A stretch of DNA of 23,316 nucleotides from an uncultured Chthonomonadaceae bacterium. Lineage in GTDB: Bacteria > Armatimonadota > Fimbriimonadia > Fimbriimonadales > Fimbriimonadaceae. Made by a program: the position numbers and the translations under genes. The stretch covers positions 1-23,316 of the forward strand of contig CAMLDW010000033.1 in NCBI GenBank assembly GCA_946479035.1, written 5' to 3'. Shown one piece after another: positions 7,631-17,091 of the stretch. Every line of letters begins with the position of its first letter. Within the stretch, counting starts at the first letter, position 1. The notes beneath the pieces were generated by a model that worked only from the letters and a program-made list of their open reading frames with translations, was not told the DNA's origin and did not search any database.

Positions 7631-10600
7631 GTGAAGGTACTGAACGTTTTGAACGGAGCGGGCGCGGACGCGGCCAAGACCTTGGGCGAAAGGCTCAAGG
7701 GCAAGACGGGCCGTCGGTACTGGAAGAGCTTGGAGCAGCTCGCGGAGACGCCGGAGTTCCAGAAGTGGGTCGAGGACGAGTTTCCCCACAGGGCGTCGCT
7801 GGCGCAGCTCGACAGGCGCGACTTCTTGAAGTTCATGGGCGCGAGCCTGATGCTGGCTGGCCTGGGAGCCGCTGGCTGCCGCAGGCTGCCGGACGAGCGT
7901 CTCGTGCCGTTCATCGCTGGCCCGGACGACAGGGTCTACGGCAAGCCCGTCTACTTCGCCTCGATTTCGACCGTGGGCGGATACGCGACTGGCGTGAAGG
8001 TGAAGACGGACGACGGCCGGCCGATCAAGCTAGACGGAAACCCGAGGCACCCCGCGAGCCTGGGCGCCCTCGACGCGCGGACGCAGGCGCGGGTGCTGGA
8101 CATGTACGACCCGGACCGCTTGCGCATGCCTATCAAGCTGGGAGAGCCGACTTCGTGGCACGCGTTCTCGACAGAGGTCGAGGCGAAGATGGCCGAGTTC
8201 GCCACTTCCGGCGGGGCCGGGGTCGCCCTGCTCACACAGACGGTGGGATCGCCGAGCTATCAGGCCCAGGTCAACGCGTTCTTGTTGAAGTACCCGCGCG
8301 CGCAGTGGGTGCAGTACGAGCCGGTGAACGACGGCAACCGTGCGAAGGCGGCGACGATGGCGTTCGGCAACGACCTGGAGACGCACCATGACTACGCTGC
8401 GGCGAACGTCGTGCTCTCGCTCGATTGCGACGCGATGATGGACGGCCCAGCTTGCGTGCGCACCCAGCACGACCTCATGTCGAAGCGCAACCTCGGCGAG
8501 GGCGGCAAGGCGATGAGCCGCGTCTACGCGGTGGAGTGCACCCCGACGACCCTGGGCGTGATCGCCGACCACCGGCTGCCGTTGCGCGCCTCGGCGGTGA
8601 TGGGGTTTGCGCGTGCCTTGGCCGGGAGGCTGGGCGTCCCCGGAGTCGGGACCGCCCCGGCGCCGCCGGGCGTGGACGAGAAGTGGATTTCAGGGCTGGC
8701 GGCGGACTTGGTCGCGAACCCGGGCGCTTCCATCGTGGTCGCGGGCTCGCACCAGCCGGCGGACGTGCACGCGCTGGTGCACCTGATCAACGAGCATCTC
8801 GGGAACGCCGGGAAGACCGTGTTCCACACGGAGCCGTTCGTGCAGAAGCGCGGCTCGCAGGCAGGGGACCTGAAGTCGCTCGTCGCCTCGATGGCGGCGG
8901 GGCACGTGAGGGCGCTGTTCGTGCTGGACGGCAACCCGACGTACGACTCGCCGGCGGACGTGGACTTCAAGGGCGCCCTGGCGAAGGTGCCGCTCTCGGT
9001 CCACCTGAGCTCGCACGACAACGAAACGAGCGAGGGCTGCGTCTGGCGGATGCCGCTGAGCCACTTCCTGGAGTGCTGGGGCGACGGCAGAGCTTACGAC
9101 GGCACGGCGAGCATCCAGCAGCCCACGATCCTGCCACTCTACGACTCGCGCAGCGAGATCGAGTTCATCGAGTGGTTGAACGGCGGCTCGCGCGACGGTC
9201 TGACGATCGTCCAGTCGACCTGGAAGGCAGCTTGGGGAGAGGCCGCGTTCACGGACAAGTGGCAGGCGTCGCTCTCCAGCGGTGTGGTCGAAGGGAGCGC
9301 TTCAGCTCCCGTGGCAACGGCAGCGATCGCGGGACTTGCGGGCGCCCTCAGGCCGGGCGACACGCCGAGCGGGATCGAGCTGGTCATCCTGCACGACCCG
9401 ACGATCTACGACGGCCGTTATGGGAACAACGGCTGGCTGCAAGAGCTACCGAAGCCGATCAGCAACCTGACGTGGGACAACGCGGCGTACATGAGCTATT
9501 CGACCGCAGTGCAGCTGGGCGTGCCGACGGACACGAAGTACCTGGGGCTCATACCCGCCGACGGGGCTGCGCCGATGGTGAACATCACCGTGGACGGTCG
9601 AAACGTCGAGGCGGCGGTCTATGTGAACCACGGGATGGCGGACGGCGTGGTGCTCGTGCACCTGGGGTTTGGGCGGACGCGCGGTGGAAAGGTGCTGCTG
9701 CCCTTGCGCGACGACAGCGACCCGTATGAGGGCGGCGGGTTCGACGCATACCGGCTTTATAGGTCAGCCGAGAACCCGCACATGGTGGTGAACGGGGCTA
9801 AGGTCGAGGTCTCAAGCAACCACTACCCGCTTGCGAACACGCAGTTCCACAACACGATCGACACGACTCCGATCGATTCGGAGCGCGAGATCCTCGTGGA
9901 GATGTCGCTGGACGAGTTCATCAACGGCAAGCCGAAGGTGGAAAAGAAGAACGACTCGCTCTACGACCGCGACCTGGTCGCCGAGGCGCTGCCGCAGGGG
10001 GTCAAAGACCGCGCACCGAGCCTCGACGACTCGACGGTCGACAAGCAGGGCTGGGACGACCCCAAGAACTACCAGTGGGCGATGACGATCGACCTGACGC
10101 TCTGCACGGGGTGCAACGCGTGCGTGATCGCGTGCCAGAGCGAGAACAACATCCCGACGGTTGGCAAATACCAGGTGCAGCGCCACAGGGAGATGCACTG
10201 GATCAGGATCGACCGGTACTACGCAGGGACGGGCCCCGAGAGCGAATGGCCCGTGAAGGACCCTGTGATCCGGTTCCAGCCGGTGACTTGCATGCACTGC
10301 GAGAACGCTCCGTGCGAGCCGGTGTGCCCAGTGGCGGCCACGGTGCACAGCAAGGAGGGCCTCAACCAAATGGTTTACAACCGCTGTGTAGGGACCCGGT
10401 ACTGCAGCAACAACTGCCCCTACAAGGTGCGGCGGTTCAACTTCTTGAACTACGGCAACCACGACGACGTGCCCGTGCGCGCGCTGCTGAACAACCCGGA
10501 CGTGACGGTGCGCGGCCGCGGCGTAATGGAGAAGTGCACGTACTGCGTGCAGCGGATCGACCATGCGCGGATCGAGGCGAAGAAGCGCGGCGAGCGGATC

Positions 10601-10807
10601 AAGGACGGCGAGGTGACGACGGCGTGCATGGACGCGTGCCCGAGCCGAGCGATCATTTTTGGCGACAAGACCGACCTGAAGAGCGTGCTGGCGACCCGGC
10701 TAGCGGACAAGCGGGCCTACAAGCTGCTTGACGATGAGCTGAACACGCGCCCGAGGACGACCTATCTCGCGCGGGTAACGAACCCGAACAGGGAGGTCGA
10801 GGCATAG
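7631..10807 (+). CDS. actB: ACIII subunit ActB, molybdopterin-like plus Fe-S domains
   Basis: This 1058-residue protein is a fusion typical of ActB. A large N-terminal molybdopterin-oxidoreductase-like domain, which in this family lacks the cofactor, is followed by a ferredoxin-like domain. The Fe-S part has CTGCNAC...C (C825-C835), CMHC....C...C (C887-C899), CVGTRYCSNNC (C919-C929), CTYC (C969) and CMDAC (C999-C1003). That suits three [4Fe-4S] and one [3Fe-4S] cluster as in the family. A twin-arginine signal RRDFLKF (R62-R63) precedes a hydrophobic run and LGAAGC (C83), which also resembles a lipobox. The start is GTG at 7631, 7 bp after actA. Confidence 0.95.
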   Translation: MKVLNVLNGAGADAAKTLGERLKGKTGRRYWKSLEQLAETPEFQKWVEDEFPHRASLAQLDRRDFLKFMGASLMLAGLGAAGCRRLPDERLVPFIAGPDDRVYGKPVYFASISTVGGYATGVKVKTDDGRPIKLDGNPRHPASLGALDARTQARVLDMYDPDRLRMPIKLGEPTSWHAFSTEVEAKMAEFATSGGAGVALLTQTVGSPSYQAQVNAFLLKYPRAQWVQYEPVNDGNRAKAATMAFGNDLETHHDYAAANVVLSLDCDAMMDGPACVRTQHDLMSKRNLGEGGKAMSRVYAVECTPTTLGVIADHRLPLRASAVMGFARALAGRLGVPGVGTAPAPPGVDEKWISGLAADLVANPGASIVVAGSHQPADVHALVHLINEHLGNAGKTVFHTEPFVQKRGSQAGDLKSLVASMAAGHVRALFVLDGNPTYDSPADVDFKGALAKVPLSVHLSSHDNETSEGCVWRMPLSHFLECWGDGRAYDGTASIQQPTILPLYDSRSEIEFIEWLNGGSRDGLTIVQSTWKAAWGEAAFTDKWQASLSSGVVEGSASAPVATAAIAGLAGALRPGDTPSGIELVILHDPTIYDGRYGNNGWLQELPKPISNLTWDNAAYMSYSTAVQLGVPTDTKYLGLIPADGAAPMVNITVDGRNVEAAVYVNHGMADGVVLVHLGFGRTRGGKVLLPLRDDSDPYEGGGFDAYRLYRSAENPHMVVNGAKVEVSSNHYPLANTQFHNTIDTTPIDSEREILVEMSLDEFINGKPKVEKKNDSLYDRDLVAEALPQGVKDRAPSLDDSTVDKQGWDDPKNYQWAMTIDLTLCTGCNACVIACQSENNIPTVGKYQVQRHREMHWIRIDRYYAGTGPESEWPVKDPVIRFQPVTCMHCENAPCEPVCPVAATVHSKEGLNQMVYNRCVGTRYCSNNCPYKVRRFNFLNYGNHDDVPVRALLNNPDVTVRGRGVMEKCTYCVQRIDHARIEAKKRGERIKDGEVTTACMDACPSRAIIFGDKTDLKSVLATRLADKRAYKLLDDELNTRPRTTYLARVTNPNREVEA

Positions 10808-10808
10808 G

Positions 10809-12248
10809 ATGGCTCAGAACGACCAACTGGACCAGCGGCTGATCACGGGCGATCACGACTACGCGTCGATCGACGAATCGATCGGCGGGGTAGTGCTCGA
10901 CCAGCAGCGGCACATGTACCCGCCGGTGAAGGGCCCGTTCGGCCTGACAGCGAGCCCGTGGGTGCTGACGCTCTTGTTCGGGTTCACGTTCGTAAACGTG
11001 CTGCTGCTGGCGGTCACGGTGCTGGTTTTCAACGGCATCGGGGTATGGGGGAACAACCAGCCGGTGGGCTGGGGGTTCGACATCATCAACTTCGTGTGGT
11101 GGATCGGCATCGGCCACGCGGGGACGCTGATCTCGGCGATCCTGCTGCTCCTGCGGCAGACGTGGCGCAATTCGATCAACCGGATGGCAGAGGCGATGAC
11201 GATCTTCGCGGTGATGTGCGCGGGGATGTTCCCGCTGCTGCACACGGGGCGGCCGTGGGTGGCCTACTGGCTGTTCCCGTACCCGAACATCATGGGCCTG
11301 TGGCCGCAGTTCCGGTCGCCGCTGATCTGGGACGTGTTCGCGGTCAGCACGTACTTCACGGTCTCGCTGCTGTTCTGGTACGTGGGGCTGATCCCCGACT
11401 TTGCGACGCTGCGCGACAGGGCCAAGAAGCGCGCGGCGCAGATCTCTTACGGGATCCTCTCGATGGGTTGGCGCGGCTCGGCCAAGCACTGGCACCGGTA
11501 CATGCACGCCTCGATCATCCTGGCCGGGATATCGGCGCCCTTGGTCCTTTCCGTGCACTCGATCGTGTCCTTCGACTTTGCGATGTCGATCGTGCCGGGG
11601 TGGAACATCACGATCTTCCCTCCGTACTTTGTGGCCGGCGCCGTGTACGCGGGGTTTGCGATGGTGATCCTCTTTGCGATCCCGCTGCGCAAGTGGTACA
11701 AGCTCGAGGGCTTCATCACGATGAAGCACTTCGACTGGATGGCGAAGGTGATGCTGGCCACGGGGCTCATCGTGGCCTATGGGTACACAGTGGAATGGTT
11801 CTATGCTTGGTACAGCGGCGTACCGGTCGAGAACTCGCTCGTCTGGAACAGGGTCCACCTGTGGAACGCTCCCTACTCATGGGCCTACTGGATGCTGATC
11901 CTGTGCAACGTCGCGATCCCTCAGGGGCTCTGGGTGCCGAAGCTACGACGAAACTTCAAGTTCTTGTTCTTTGTCTCGCTCGTGATCAGCGTGGGCATGT
12001 GGCTCGAGCGGTTCGTGATCATTCCGATGTCGCTGACGCGGGACTATCTGCCGAGCTCGTTCGGATACTACTCGCCGACGATCTGGGACTACTCGCTTTT
12101 CGCCGGGACGATCGGGTTCTTCATCTTCATGATGATGCTCTTCGTGCGGTTCTTGCCGATGATCACGATCTTCGAGATCAAGGAGCTCAAGCACCACCTC
12201 GGGCACGAGGGCGATCACGAGCGCGCTGCGCAGGAGGCGAAGGTCTAG
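10809..12248 (+). CDS. actC: ACIII subunit ActC, NrfD/PsrC-like quinol-binding membrane protein
   Basis: The 479-residue polytopic membrane protein has about ten hydrophobic helices, starting with SPWVLTLLFGFTFVNVLLLAVTVLV. It belongs to the NrfD/PsrC family, of which ActC is the long ACIII version. The WWIGIGHAGTLISAILLLLR and HTGRPWVAYWLFPYPN segments are characteristic of the quinol-site helices. In ACIII this subunit oxidises menaquinol near the periplasmic face and passes electrons to ActB. The ATG lies 1 bp after the actB stop, with GGGAGG upstream. The C-terminal tail is charged and His/Glu-rich. Confidence 0.94.
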   Translation: MAQNDQLDQRLITGDHDYASIDESIGGVVLDQQRHMYPPVKGPFGLTASPWVLTLLFGFTFVNVLLLAVTVLVFNGIGVWGNNQPVGWGFDIINFVWWIGIGHAGTLISAILLLLRQTWRNSINRMAEAMTIFAVMCAGMFPLLHTGRPWVAYWLFPYPNIMGLWPQFRSPLIWDVFAVSTYFTVSLLFWYVGLIPDFATLRDRAKKRAAQISYGILSMGWRGSAKHWHRYMHASIILAGISAPLVLSVHSIVSFDFAMSIVPGWNITIFPPYFVAGAVYAGFAMVILFAIPLRKWYKLEGFITMKHFDWMAKVMLATGLIVAYGYTVEWFYAWYSGVPVENSLVWNRVHLWNAPYSWAYWMLILCNVAIPQGLWVPKLRRNFKFLFFVSLVISVGMWLERFVIIPMSLTRDYLPSSFGYYSPTIWDYSLFAGTIGFFIFMMMLFVRFLPMITIFEIKELKHHLGHEGDHERAAQEAKV

Positions 12249-12249
12249 C

Positions 12250-12813
12250 ATGTCGCACGGCCGAGACACGTCTCCCAAGCCGTACGGCTTCACCGCGGAG
12301 TTCCGGACTCCGGAAGCGCTGCTCGCGGCGGCGACGAAGGCGAACGCTGCCGGCTACCGCGACGTCGACGCATATTCGCCGATCCCGGTGGAGGGGCTGG
12401 TCGAGGCGATCGGATGGCGGGACGACAGGGTGGGGTGGATCACCTTTTTCGGGGGCCTGGGCGGGATCATCACCGGGCTATTGCTGGAGTGGTGGGTATC
12501 CGTGATCGCGTACCCGCACAACGTGGGCGGCAAGCCGCTCTTCACCCTGCCGATGTTCGTGCCGGTGTTCTACGAGTGCACGATCCTCTTCTCCGCTTTT
12601 GCGGCGACCTTCGGGATGATGGCGCTGAACCAGTTGCCGAAGCCGCACCACCCGGTGTTCAACTCGGCGGCCGTTCAGAGGGCATCGCAGGACCGGTTCG
12701 TGCTGTGCATCGAGGCGACTGACCCGCAGTTCGAGAGGGAGCGCGTGAGGCAGTTTATGGACGGGCTCGGGGCGGACTCGGTGGAGTACATCGAGACAAC
12801 GGAGGGGTATTGA
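12250..12813 (+). CDS. actD: ACIII subunit ActD (DUF3341)
   Basis: The 187-residue protein fits DUF3341/ActD. It has a soluble N-terminal part (YGFTAEFRTPEALLAAATKANAAGYRDVDAYSPIPVEGL), then two membrane helices (VGWITFFGGLGGIITGLLLEWWV and MFVPVFYECTILFSAFAATFGMM), then a soluble C-terminus with LCIEATDPQFE. In ACIII it packs against ActC and ActB on the membrane. The start lies 1 bp after the actC stop, with GGAGG about 12 nt upstream. Confidence 0.93.
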   Translation: MSHGRDTSPKPYGFTAEFRTPEALLAAATKANAAGYRDVDAYSPIPVEGLVEAIGWRDDRVGWITFFGGLGGIITGLLLEWWVSVIAYPHNVGGKPLFTLPMFVPVFYECTILFSAFAATFGMMALNQLPKPHHPVFNSAAVQRASQDRFVLCIEATDPQFERERVRQFMDGLGADSVEYIETTEGY

Positions 12814-13472
12814 TGGGCAGGCTCGCCAGGGCGCTACGTGCGCTGTGCTACGGTGTGCTGGTCCTTGCCGTCGCGGGCTGCCACTGGGACATGTGGACGC
12901 AGCCGAAGTACAAGGCGCAGGAGCACACCGACTTCTTTGCGGACGGTTCTTCGAGCCGGCTGCCCGTGAAAGGGACGGTGGCCTACGGCGCGCCGAAGCC
13001 GGACATGGCCATGACGCGCGGCTACGTAAACGGACAGCTTATCGACAAGATGCCTGTGCCGCTGACTGCCGAGCTGCTGAGGCGCGGGCAGGAGCGGTTC
13101 AACATATTCTGCAGGCACTGCCACGGGGCGATCGGAGACGGGAAGGGGATGATCGCAAGGCGCGGCTACAACATCGAGCGACCGGTGGCGAACTACCACA
13201 CCGACCGCCTGCGCGCGATGCCCATCGGGCACTTTTTCGACGTGATCACCAACGGCTATGGCGCTATGTTCCCGTTCAGCGACCGTATCCCGGTCGCGGA
13301 CCGCTGGGCGATCGCCTCGTACGTCCGGGCGCTACAGCGCAGCCAGCATGCGACGATGCAGGACGTGCCGCAGGACGTGCGAGCGAAGCTCGACGACCCT
13401 GAGTCGCAACTGCCGAAGGAGACGACCGGCGAAGAGGGCGAGGGCGCGCCGAAGGCGGAGGGAGGCAAATGA
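12813..13472 (+). CDS. actE: ACIII subunit ActE, monohaem cytochrome c lipoprotein
   Basis: The product (219 residues from the ATG at 12813) carries a lipoprotein signal ending LAVAGC (C23), so it is probably lipid-anchored in the periplasm. One haem c site CRHCH lies at C100, with a downstream methionine in GYGAMFPFSD as likely axial ligand. Size and position match ActE, the monohaem exit cytochrome of ACIII. The start shares one base with the actD stop (TGATG), with GGAGGGG 6-8 nt upstream; a TTG one codon earlier is less likely. The C-terminus is an acidic, low-complexity tail (GEEGEGAPKAEGGK). Confidence 0.93.
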   Translation: MGRLARALRALCYGVLVLAVAGCHWDMWTQPKYKAQEHTDFFADGSSSRLPVKGTVAYGAPKPDMAMTRGYVNGQLIDKMPVPLTAELLRRGQERFNIFCRHCHGAIGDGKGMIARRGYNIERPVANYHTDRLRAMPIGHFFDVITNGYGAMFPFSDRIPVADRWAIASYVRALQRSQHATMQDVPQDVRAKLDDPESQLPKETTGEEGEGAPKAEGGK

Positions 13473-14611
13473 CGGAGCAGAGCCGGTTCCACACCAGGTT
13501 TACGACGATCGGCGCGGTGCTGCTCGTCGTCGGCGGCGCGATGCTCGCGCTGAACTTTAGCCCGCAGTCCTACTTCTACGGCTGGGTGTTCTGGGCGTGC
13601 ATGACGTTCGGGTGCCTGGCGCTCTCGCTGTTGCACCACATGGCGAAGGGGAGCTGGGGCTATCCGATCATGCGGCTGCTGGAGGCCGGCGGAGGATGGC
13701 GGATGCTCGCTCTGTTCGGGCTCTTCTTCGTGCCGATCGCGCTAGCTTGGAAGAACGAGCTCTATTCATGGACGCAGCCGGCTGTGGCGCACCTTCCCAA
13801 AGTAGCGGCGAAGATGCCCTTTCTAAACCTGTTCGGATACTTGTCGCTGGGGACTTTCGCGGTTTTCATTTTCTGGGCCTATCGCAACGAGGCTTGGCAG
13901 AAGAAGGAGGACGAGACGGGCGACGAGAAGTACCTGCGGTGGAAGACGAACTGGAGCAGCGGGTTCTTCCCGTTCTTCGTGCTGATCATAAACTTCGCAT
14001 TCACGATGTGGGTGATGTCGATGCGGCCCGAGTGGTTCAGCACGATGTACGGGATTTGGTTCCTCATGCAGCAGGCCCTTGGCGCGATGGCGATCATGGC
14101 GATCATCGTCGGGACCCAGGCGAAGAAGGAGCCGTTCGTGGGCGTCGTGACGCCGCAGCTGACGAAGGACATCGGAAACCTGATGCTGACGATGACCCTG
14201 CTCTGGGCCTACTTCAGCTTTAGCCAGTACCTGGTCATCTGGTCCGGGAACCTGCCTGAAACGATCGCGTATTGGGTGGAGCGCCGACAGGGCGGGTTTG
14301 AGCACTTGGGCGGGGTCCTGATCGCGTTCGGCTTCTTCGTGCCGTTCCTGATGCTGCTCTCGCCCCGGATGAAGCGCGAGCCGAGGCTGCTCGCGGTCGT
14401 GGGCGTGACGGTGCTCTTCGCGCGGCTTCTGGACATCCATTACAACGTCGCACCGATGTTCCGTTCTTCGGTGGTGCCGAAGGTGGGGGACGTGGGCGGG
14501 CTGCTCTTCTTCGGCGGAGTGTGGTGCCTCGCCTACGGCTACTTCGTCACGACGCGCTCTCTCATTTTGAAAGCCCAACCGCAACTCAAGGAGGCTCACG
14601 AGCATGCATGA
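13469..14611 (+). CDS. actF: ACIII subunit ActF, PsrC-like membrane protein
   Basis: This 380-residue polytopic protein with about ten helices is the second NrfD/PsrC-related subunit of ACIII, shorter than ActC. Typical segments are YGWVFWACMTFGCLALSLLHHM, SFSQYLVIWSGNLPETIAYWVERR and LLDIHYNVAPMF. It forms the membrane half opposite ActC. The family role in proton movement is debated. The ATG overlaps the actE stop (ATGA). Confidence 0.94.
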   Translation: MTEQSRFHTRFTTIGAVLLVVGGAMLALNFSPQSYFYGWVFWACMTFGCLALSLLHHMAKGSWGYPIMRLLEAGGGWRMLALFGLFFVPIALAWKNELYSWTQPAVAHLPKVAAKMPFLNLFGYLSLGTFAVFIFWAYRNEAWQKKEDETGDEKYLRWKTNWSSGFFPFFVLIINFAFTMWVMSMRPEWFSTMYGIWFLMQQALGAMAIMAIIVGTQAKKEPFVGVVTPQLTKDIGNLMLTMTLLWAYFSFSQYLVIWSGNLPETIAYWVERRQGGFEHLGGVLIAFGFFVPFLMLLSPRMKREPRLLAVVGVTVLFARLLDIHYNVAPMFRSSVVPKVGDVGGLLFFGGVWCLAYGYFVTTRSLILKAQPQLKEAHEHA

Positions 14612-15128
14612 GCACGAGCAAGACGACCCCGAACAGCTGAGCGAGATAGAGAAGCTCGGATACGACCCGCGCGACGTGCCCGTCGAACAGACGTGGAAGC
14701 ACGCGGTCGGGCTGTTCATCAGTTGCGGAGTCGTAATGATCCTCGCGTGGCTCGTGATGGAGATCTTCGATCAGACGAACGGCTCGAGCATGGTCGGAAA
14801 GCAGGACATCACGAAGCAGGCGCGCGCGGTCGAGCCGCAAGACCCGTTCCCAAAGATCCAGAGCAACATTGCTGCGAGAGACGACATCAAGAACCTGCGG
14901 CACGAGGAGCTTGTGAAGACCGAGACCTATGGCTGGGTGGACAAGGGCGCGGGCACGGTCCACATCCCGGTTGAAGAGGCGATGGGCAAGCTCCTGACCG
15001 AAGGGCTTCCGGTGACGAGCACGCAGGCCCCGCCTTCGCTCGGCGTCGCGCCGGGGAAGAACGGCGGCCCGCCGGTCGCGGCGGGGACGGGCACGAACGC
15101 GGCGCCGCCGACGGGGGCAGGGAATTGA
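14604..15128 (+). CDS. Uncharacterised one-TM protein of the ACIII-caa3 operon
   Basis: The 174-residue protein has a charged N-terminus (HEHEQDDPEQLSEIEKLGYDPRDVPVEQTWKH), one membrane helix (about residues 36-54, AVGLFISCGVVMILAWLVM) and a soluble part. The soluble part holds a YGWVDKGAGTVHIPVEEAMGKLL segment, which I recall from small proteins in other ACIII/cytochrome oxidase clusters, and it ends in a Pro/Gly/Ala-rich tail. It sits where a small extra ACIII subunit (ActG in Rhodothermus) or an assembly factor might be expected, but I see no clear identity. A strong AAGGAGG precedes the ATG. It overlaps actF by 8 bp and sco by 4 bp, so it is surely co-translated with them. Confidence 0.88.
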   Translation: MHEHEQDDPEQLSEIEKLGYDPRDVPVEQTWKHAVGLFISCGVVMILAWLVMEIFDQTNGSSMVGKQDITKQARAVEPQDPFPKIQSNIAARDDIKNLRHEELVKTETYGWVDKGAGTVHIPVEEAMGKLLTEGLPVTSTQAPPSLGVAPGKNGGPPVAAGTGTNAAPPTGAGN

Positions 15129-16003
15129 GGCGCTTGTTCTGCGCCGCTGGGCTCTGCATGCTGGGCGCGCTCGCCTTTGCGCAGTACTACGGGCCGAGCT
15201 CGATCCAGGACCCCGGCACGGGCCGGCGGGCGGTGAGGGCGCCACAGTCCGAGATCGGCGTCGACCAGAAGCTCAACGACTACGTCCCGATGGACGCTGT
15301 GTTCACCGACTCGGACGGACGGAAAGTGCAGCTGCGCGAGCTCTTCAAGGGGCGGCCGGTCGTGCTGATGCCGCTCTTTTTTGCGTGCCCTGGGGTCTGC
15401 ACTCTGGAGCTGGACAACATGGTCGAGGCGCTTCGCGGCTTCAGGAGCGACTTCGTCGGCAGGGACTTCGACGTCCTGACGGTCTCGATCAAGCCGACGG
15501 AAGGGCCGGAGGCCGCCAAGGCGCGCAAAGACCAGATCCTGGACAAGTACGACCGGCGCGGCGCGGAAGAGGGGTGGCACTTCGTCACAGGCAGCCTAGA
15601 CCAGATCCGAAGGCTGACGGACTCGATCGGCTTCCGGTTCACATACGATTCCGAGGCGGACGCGATCGTTCACCCGGCGTGCGTCGTGATCCTCACCCCG
15701 GAGGGGCAGGTCTCGCGCTACTTCCTCGAGACCGACTATCCGCAGCAGGAGCTGCTGGACACGATCAAGTCTGCGGCAAAAGGTCGGATCGGGCGAAAGG
15801 TGGACAGCGACTCGATCTGGAACTGCATCCACATCGACCCGCTGACCGGGCAGCGGAGCCTCAATATCATGAAAGTGCTTGACCTCGCGGCGATCTTCAC
15901 TCTGTTGGCGCTCGCGGTCTCGGTCGTGTTCATGACCTTGAAGTACCGGACCACGGCGCTGAGCGCGGAGAAAAAGGCTGATGGCGGTGAGGAGAAGGAA
16001 TGA
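15125..16003 (+). CDS. sco: SCO1/SenC copper chaperone for the CuA site
   Basis: The 292-residue protein has a signal peptide (LFCAAGLCMLGALAFA), a thioredoxin-like fold with the copper motif C88-P-G-V-C92, and the third copper ligand H183 in HPACVV. These are the SCO residues needed to load the CuA centre of cytochrome oxidase subunit II. It carries an extra C-terminal membrane helix (LAAIFTLLALAVSVVFMTL), so it would be anchored at its C-terminus. The start is TTG at 15125, sharing TTGA with the previous stop, with a GGGGGCAGGG stretch upstream. coxB follows with an ATGA overlap. Confidence 0.93.
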   Translation: MRRLFCAAGLCMLGALAFAQYYGPSSIQDPGTGRRAVRAPQSEIGVDQKLNDYVPMDAVFTDSDGRKVQLRELFKGRPVVLMPLFFACPGVCTLELDNMVEALRGFRSDFVGRDFDVLTVSIKPTEGPEAAKARKDQILDKYDRRGAEEGWHFVTGSLDQIRRLTDSIGFRFTYDSEADAIVHPACVVILTPEGQVSRYFLETDYPQQELLDTIKSAAKGRIGRKVDSDSIWNCIHIDPLTGQRSLNIMKVLDLAAIFTLLALAVSVVFMTLKYRTTALSAEKKADGGEEKE

Positions 16004-17091
16004 ACAACTTCCCGTTGGCGCCGCCGCAGGCATCCGAGCACGCGTACAACTACGACGCGCTTTTTTGGGCGATCACGGGCCTGACGATCTTCTTCACGCT
16101 GGTCGTGGTGCTCATCGTGGGGTTCATGGCGACGAAGTACCGCAAAGGCAGCAAAGCGAGCCGGCGCGGGCAGATCGACGGGCACCTGGGACTGGAGCTC
16201 ACTTGGACGGTGATCCCGCTCGTGCTGGGGATCGTGATCTTCGCGTGGTCGACCAAGAACTTCATGGTCCAGCGCGCGATGCCTAAGGACGGCATCGAGA
16301 TCTACGTCATTGGCAAGCAGTGGATGTGGCACGTGCAGCACATGAACGGGATCCGCGAGATGGACGAGATGCACGTGCCGGTAGGGATCCCCGTAAAGGT
16401 CACGATGATCTCGCAGGACGTGCTGCACGCTCTGTTCCTGCCGGACTTTCGGACTCAGTTCCACGTCGTCCCCGGCCGTTACACGACCCTGCACTTCACA
16501 CCGACGAAGGTCGGCGTCTACAAGATGCTCTGCGCGATGCACTGCGGCACGCAGCACAGCGAGATGGTGGGCAAGGTGTTCGTGATGAGCCAGGAGGACT
16601 ACGCCAAATGGATGGAGACGGGCGGCAACCGGTTCGAGCCCAAGCCGATGACGATGGCGAAGTCCGGCGAGATGCTCTTCAACAAGAAGGGGTGCGGCAA
16701 CTGCCACACGGACCAGGACAACGAGCGCGCGCCGACGCTCATGGGGCTGATCGGAGGGACGCGGAGCTTTACAAACGGCACTACGACGGTCGCGGACGAG
16801 GACTACGTGCGCGAATCGATCCTCGAGCCCTATGACAGGATCACGAAGGGCTACATCAACACGATGACGGCGTACAAGGACCAGCTCACCGAGGAGCAGG
16901 TGCTCCAGCTCATCGAGTACATCAAGAGCCTGGGGCAGTCTCCCAGCGGCACAGGGAAGATCGTCCCGTACGAACAGCCGGACAAGACGCTGAGCGTGAC
17001 GCCAGGGCAGCCGGACAACGCGACGAGCACCGCCAACAAGCGCAGGTCTGCGAGCGCGACACAGTTCCAGCAGTTAGGAGACCACCCATGA
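16000..17091 (+). CDS. coxB: Cytochrome c oxidase subunit II, caa3 type (CuA plus cytochrome c)
   Basis: The 363-residue product has two N-terminal membrane helices, then the CuA cupredoxin domain with H143, C178, C182, H186 and M189 ([12 protein letters not shown]). A cytochrome c domain follows with CGNCH at C232-H236 and likely axial Met289. The fused cytochrome marks it as caa3, so it can accept electrons directly from ACIII. The position between the CuA cysteines that is usually Glu (CxExC) is Met here. The family uses that residue's main-chain carbonyl, so this may be tolerated. The C-terminus is a low-complexity Thr/Ser/Gln tail. SD-like GGAGAAGGA precedes the ATG. Confidence 0.95.
   Translation: MNNFPLAPPQASEHAYNYDALFWAITGLTIFFTLVVVLIVGFMATKYRKGSKASRRGQIDGHLGLELTWTVIPLVLGIVIFAWSTKNFMVQRAMPKDGIEIYVIGKQWMWHVQHMNGIREMDEMHVPVGIPVKVTMISQDVLHALFLPDFRTQFHVVPGRYTTLHFTPTKVGVYKMLCAMHCGTQHSEMVGKVFVMSQEDYAKWMETGGNRFEPKPMTMAKSGEMLFNKKGCGNCHTDQDNERAPTLMGLIGGTRSFTNGTTTVADEDYVRESILEPYDRITKGYINTMTAYKDQLTEEQVLQLIEYIKSLGQSPSGTGKIVPYEQPDKTLSVTPGQPDNATSTANKRRSASATQFQQLGDHP

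Noticed and set aside
10653..11858. Minus-strand open frame opposite actC
   Set aside because: Low-complexity Arg/His/Asp-rich shadow. The plus strand has the NrfD-type membrane protein.
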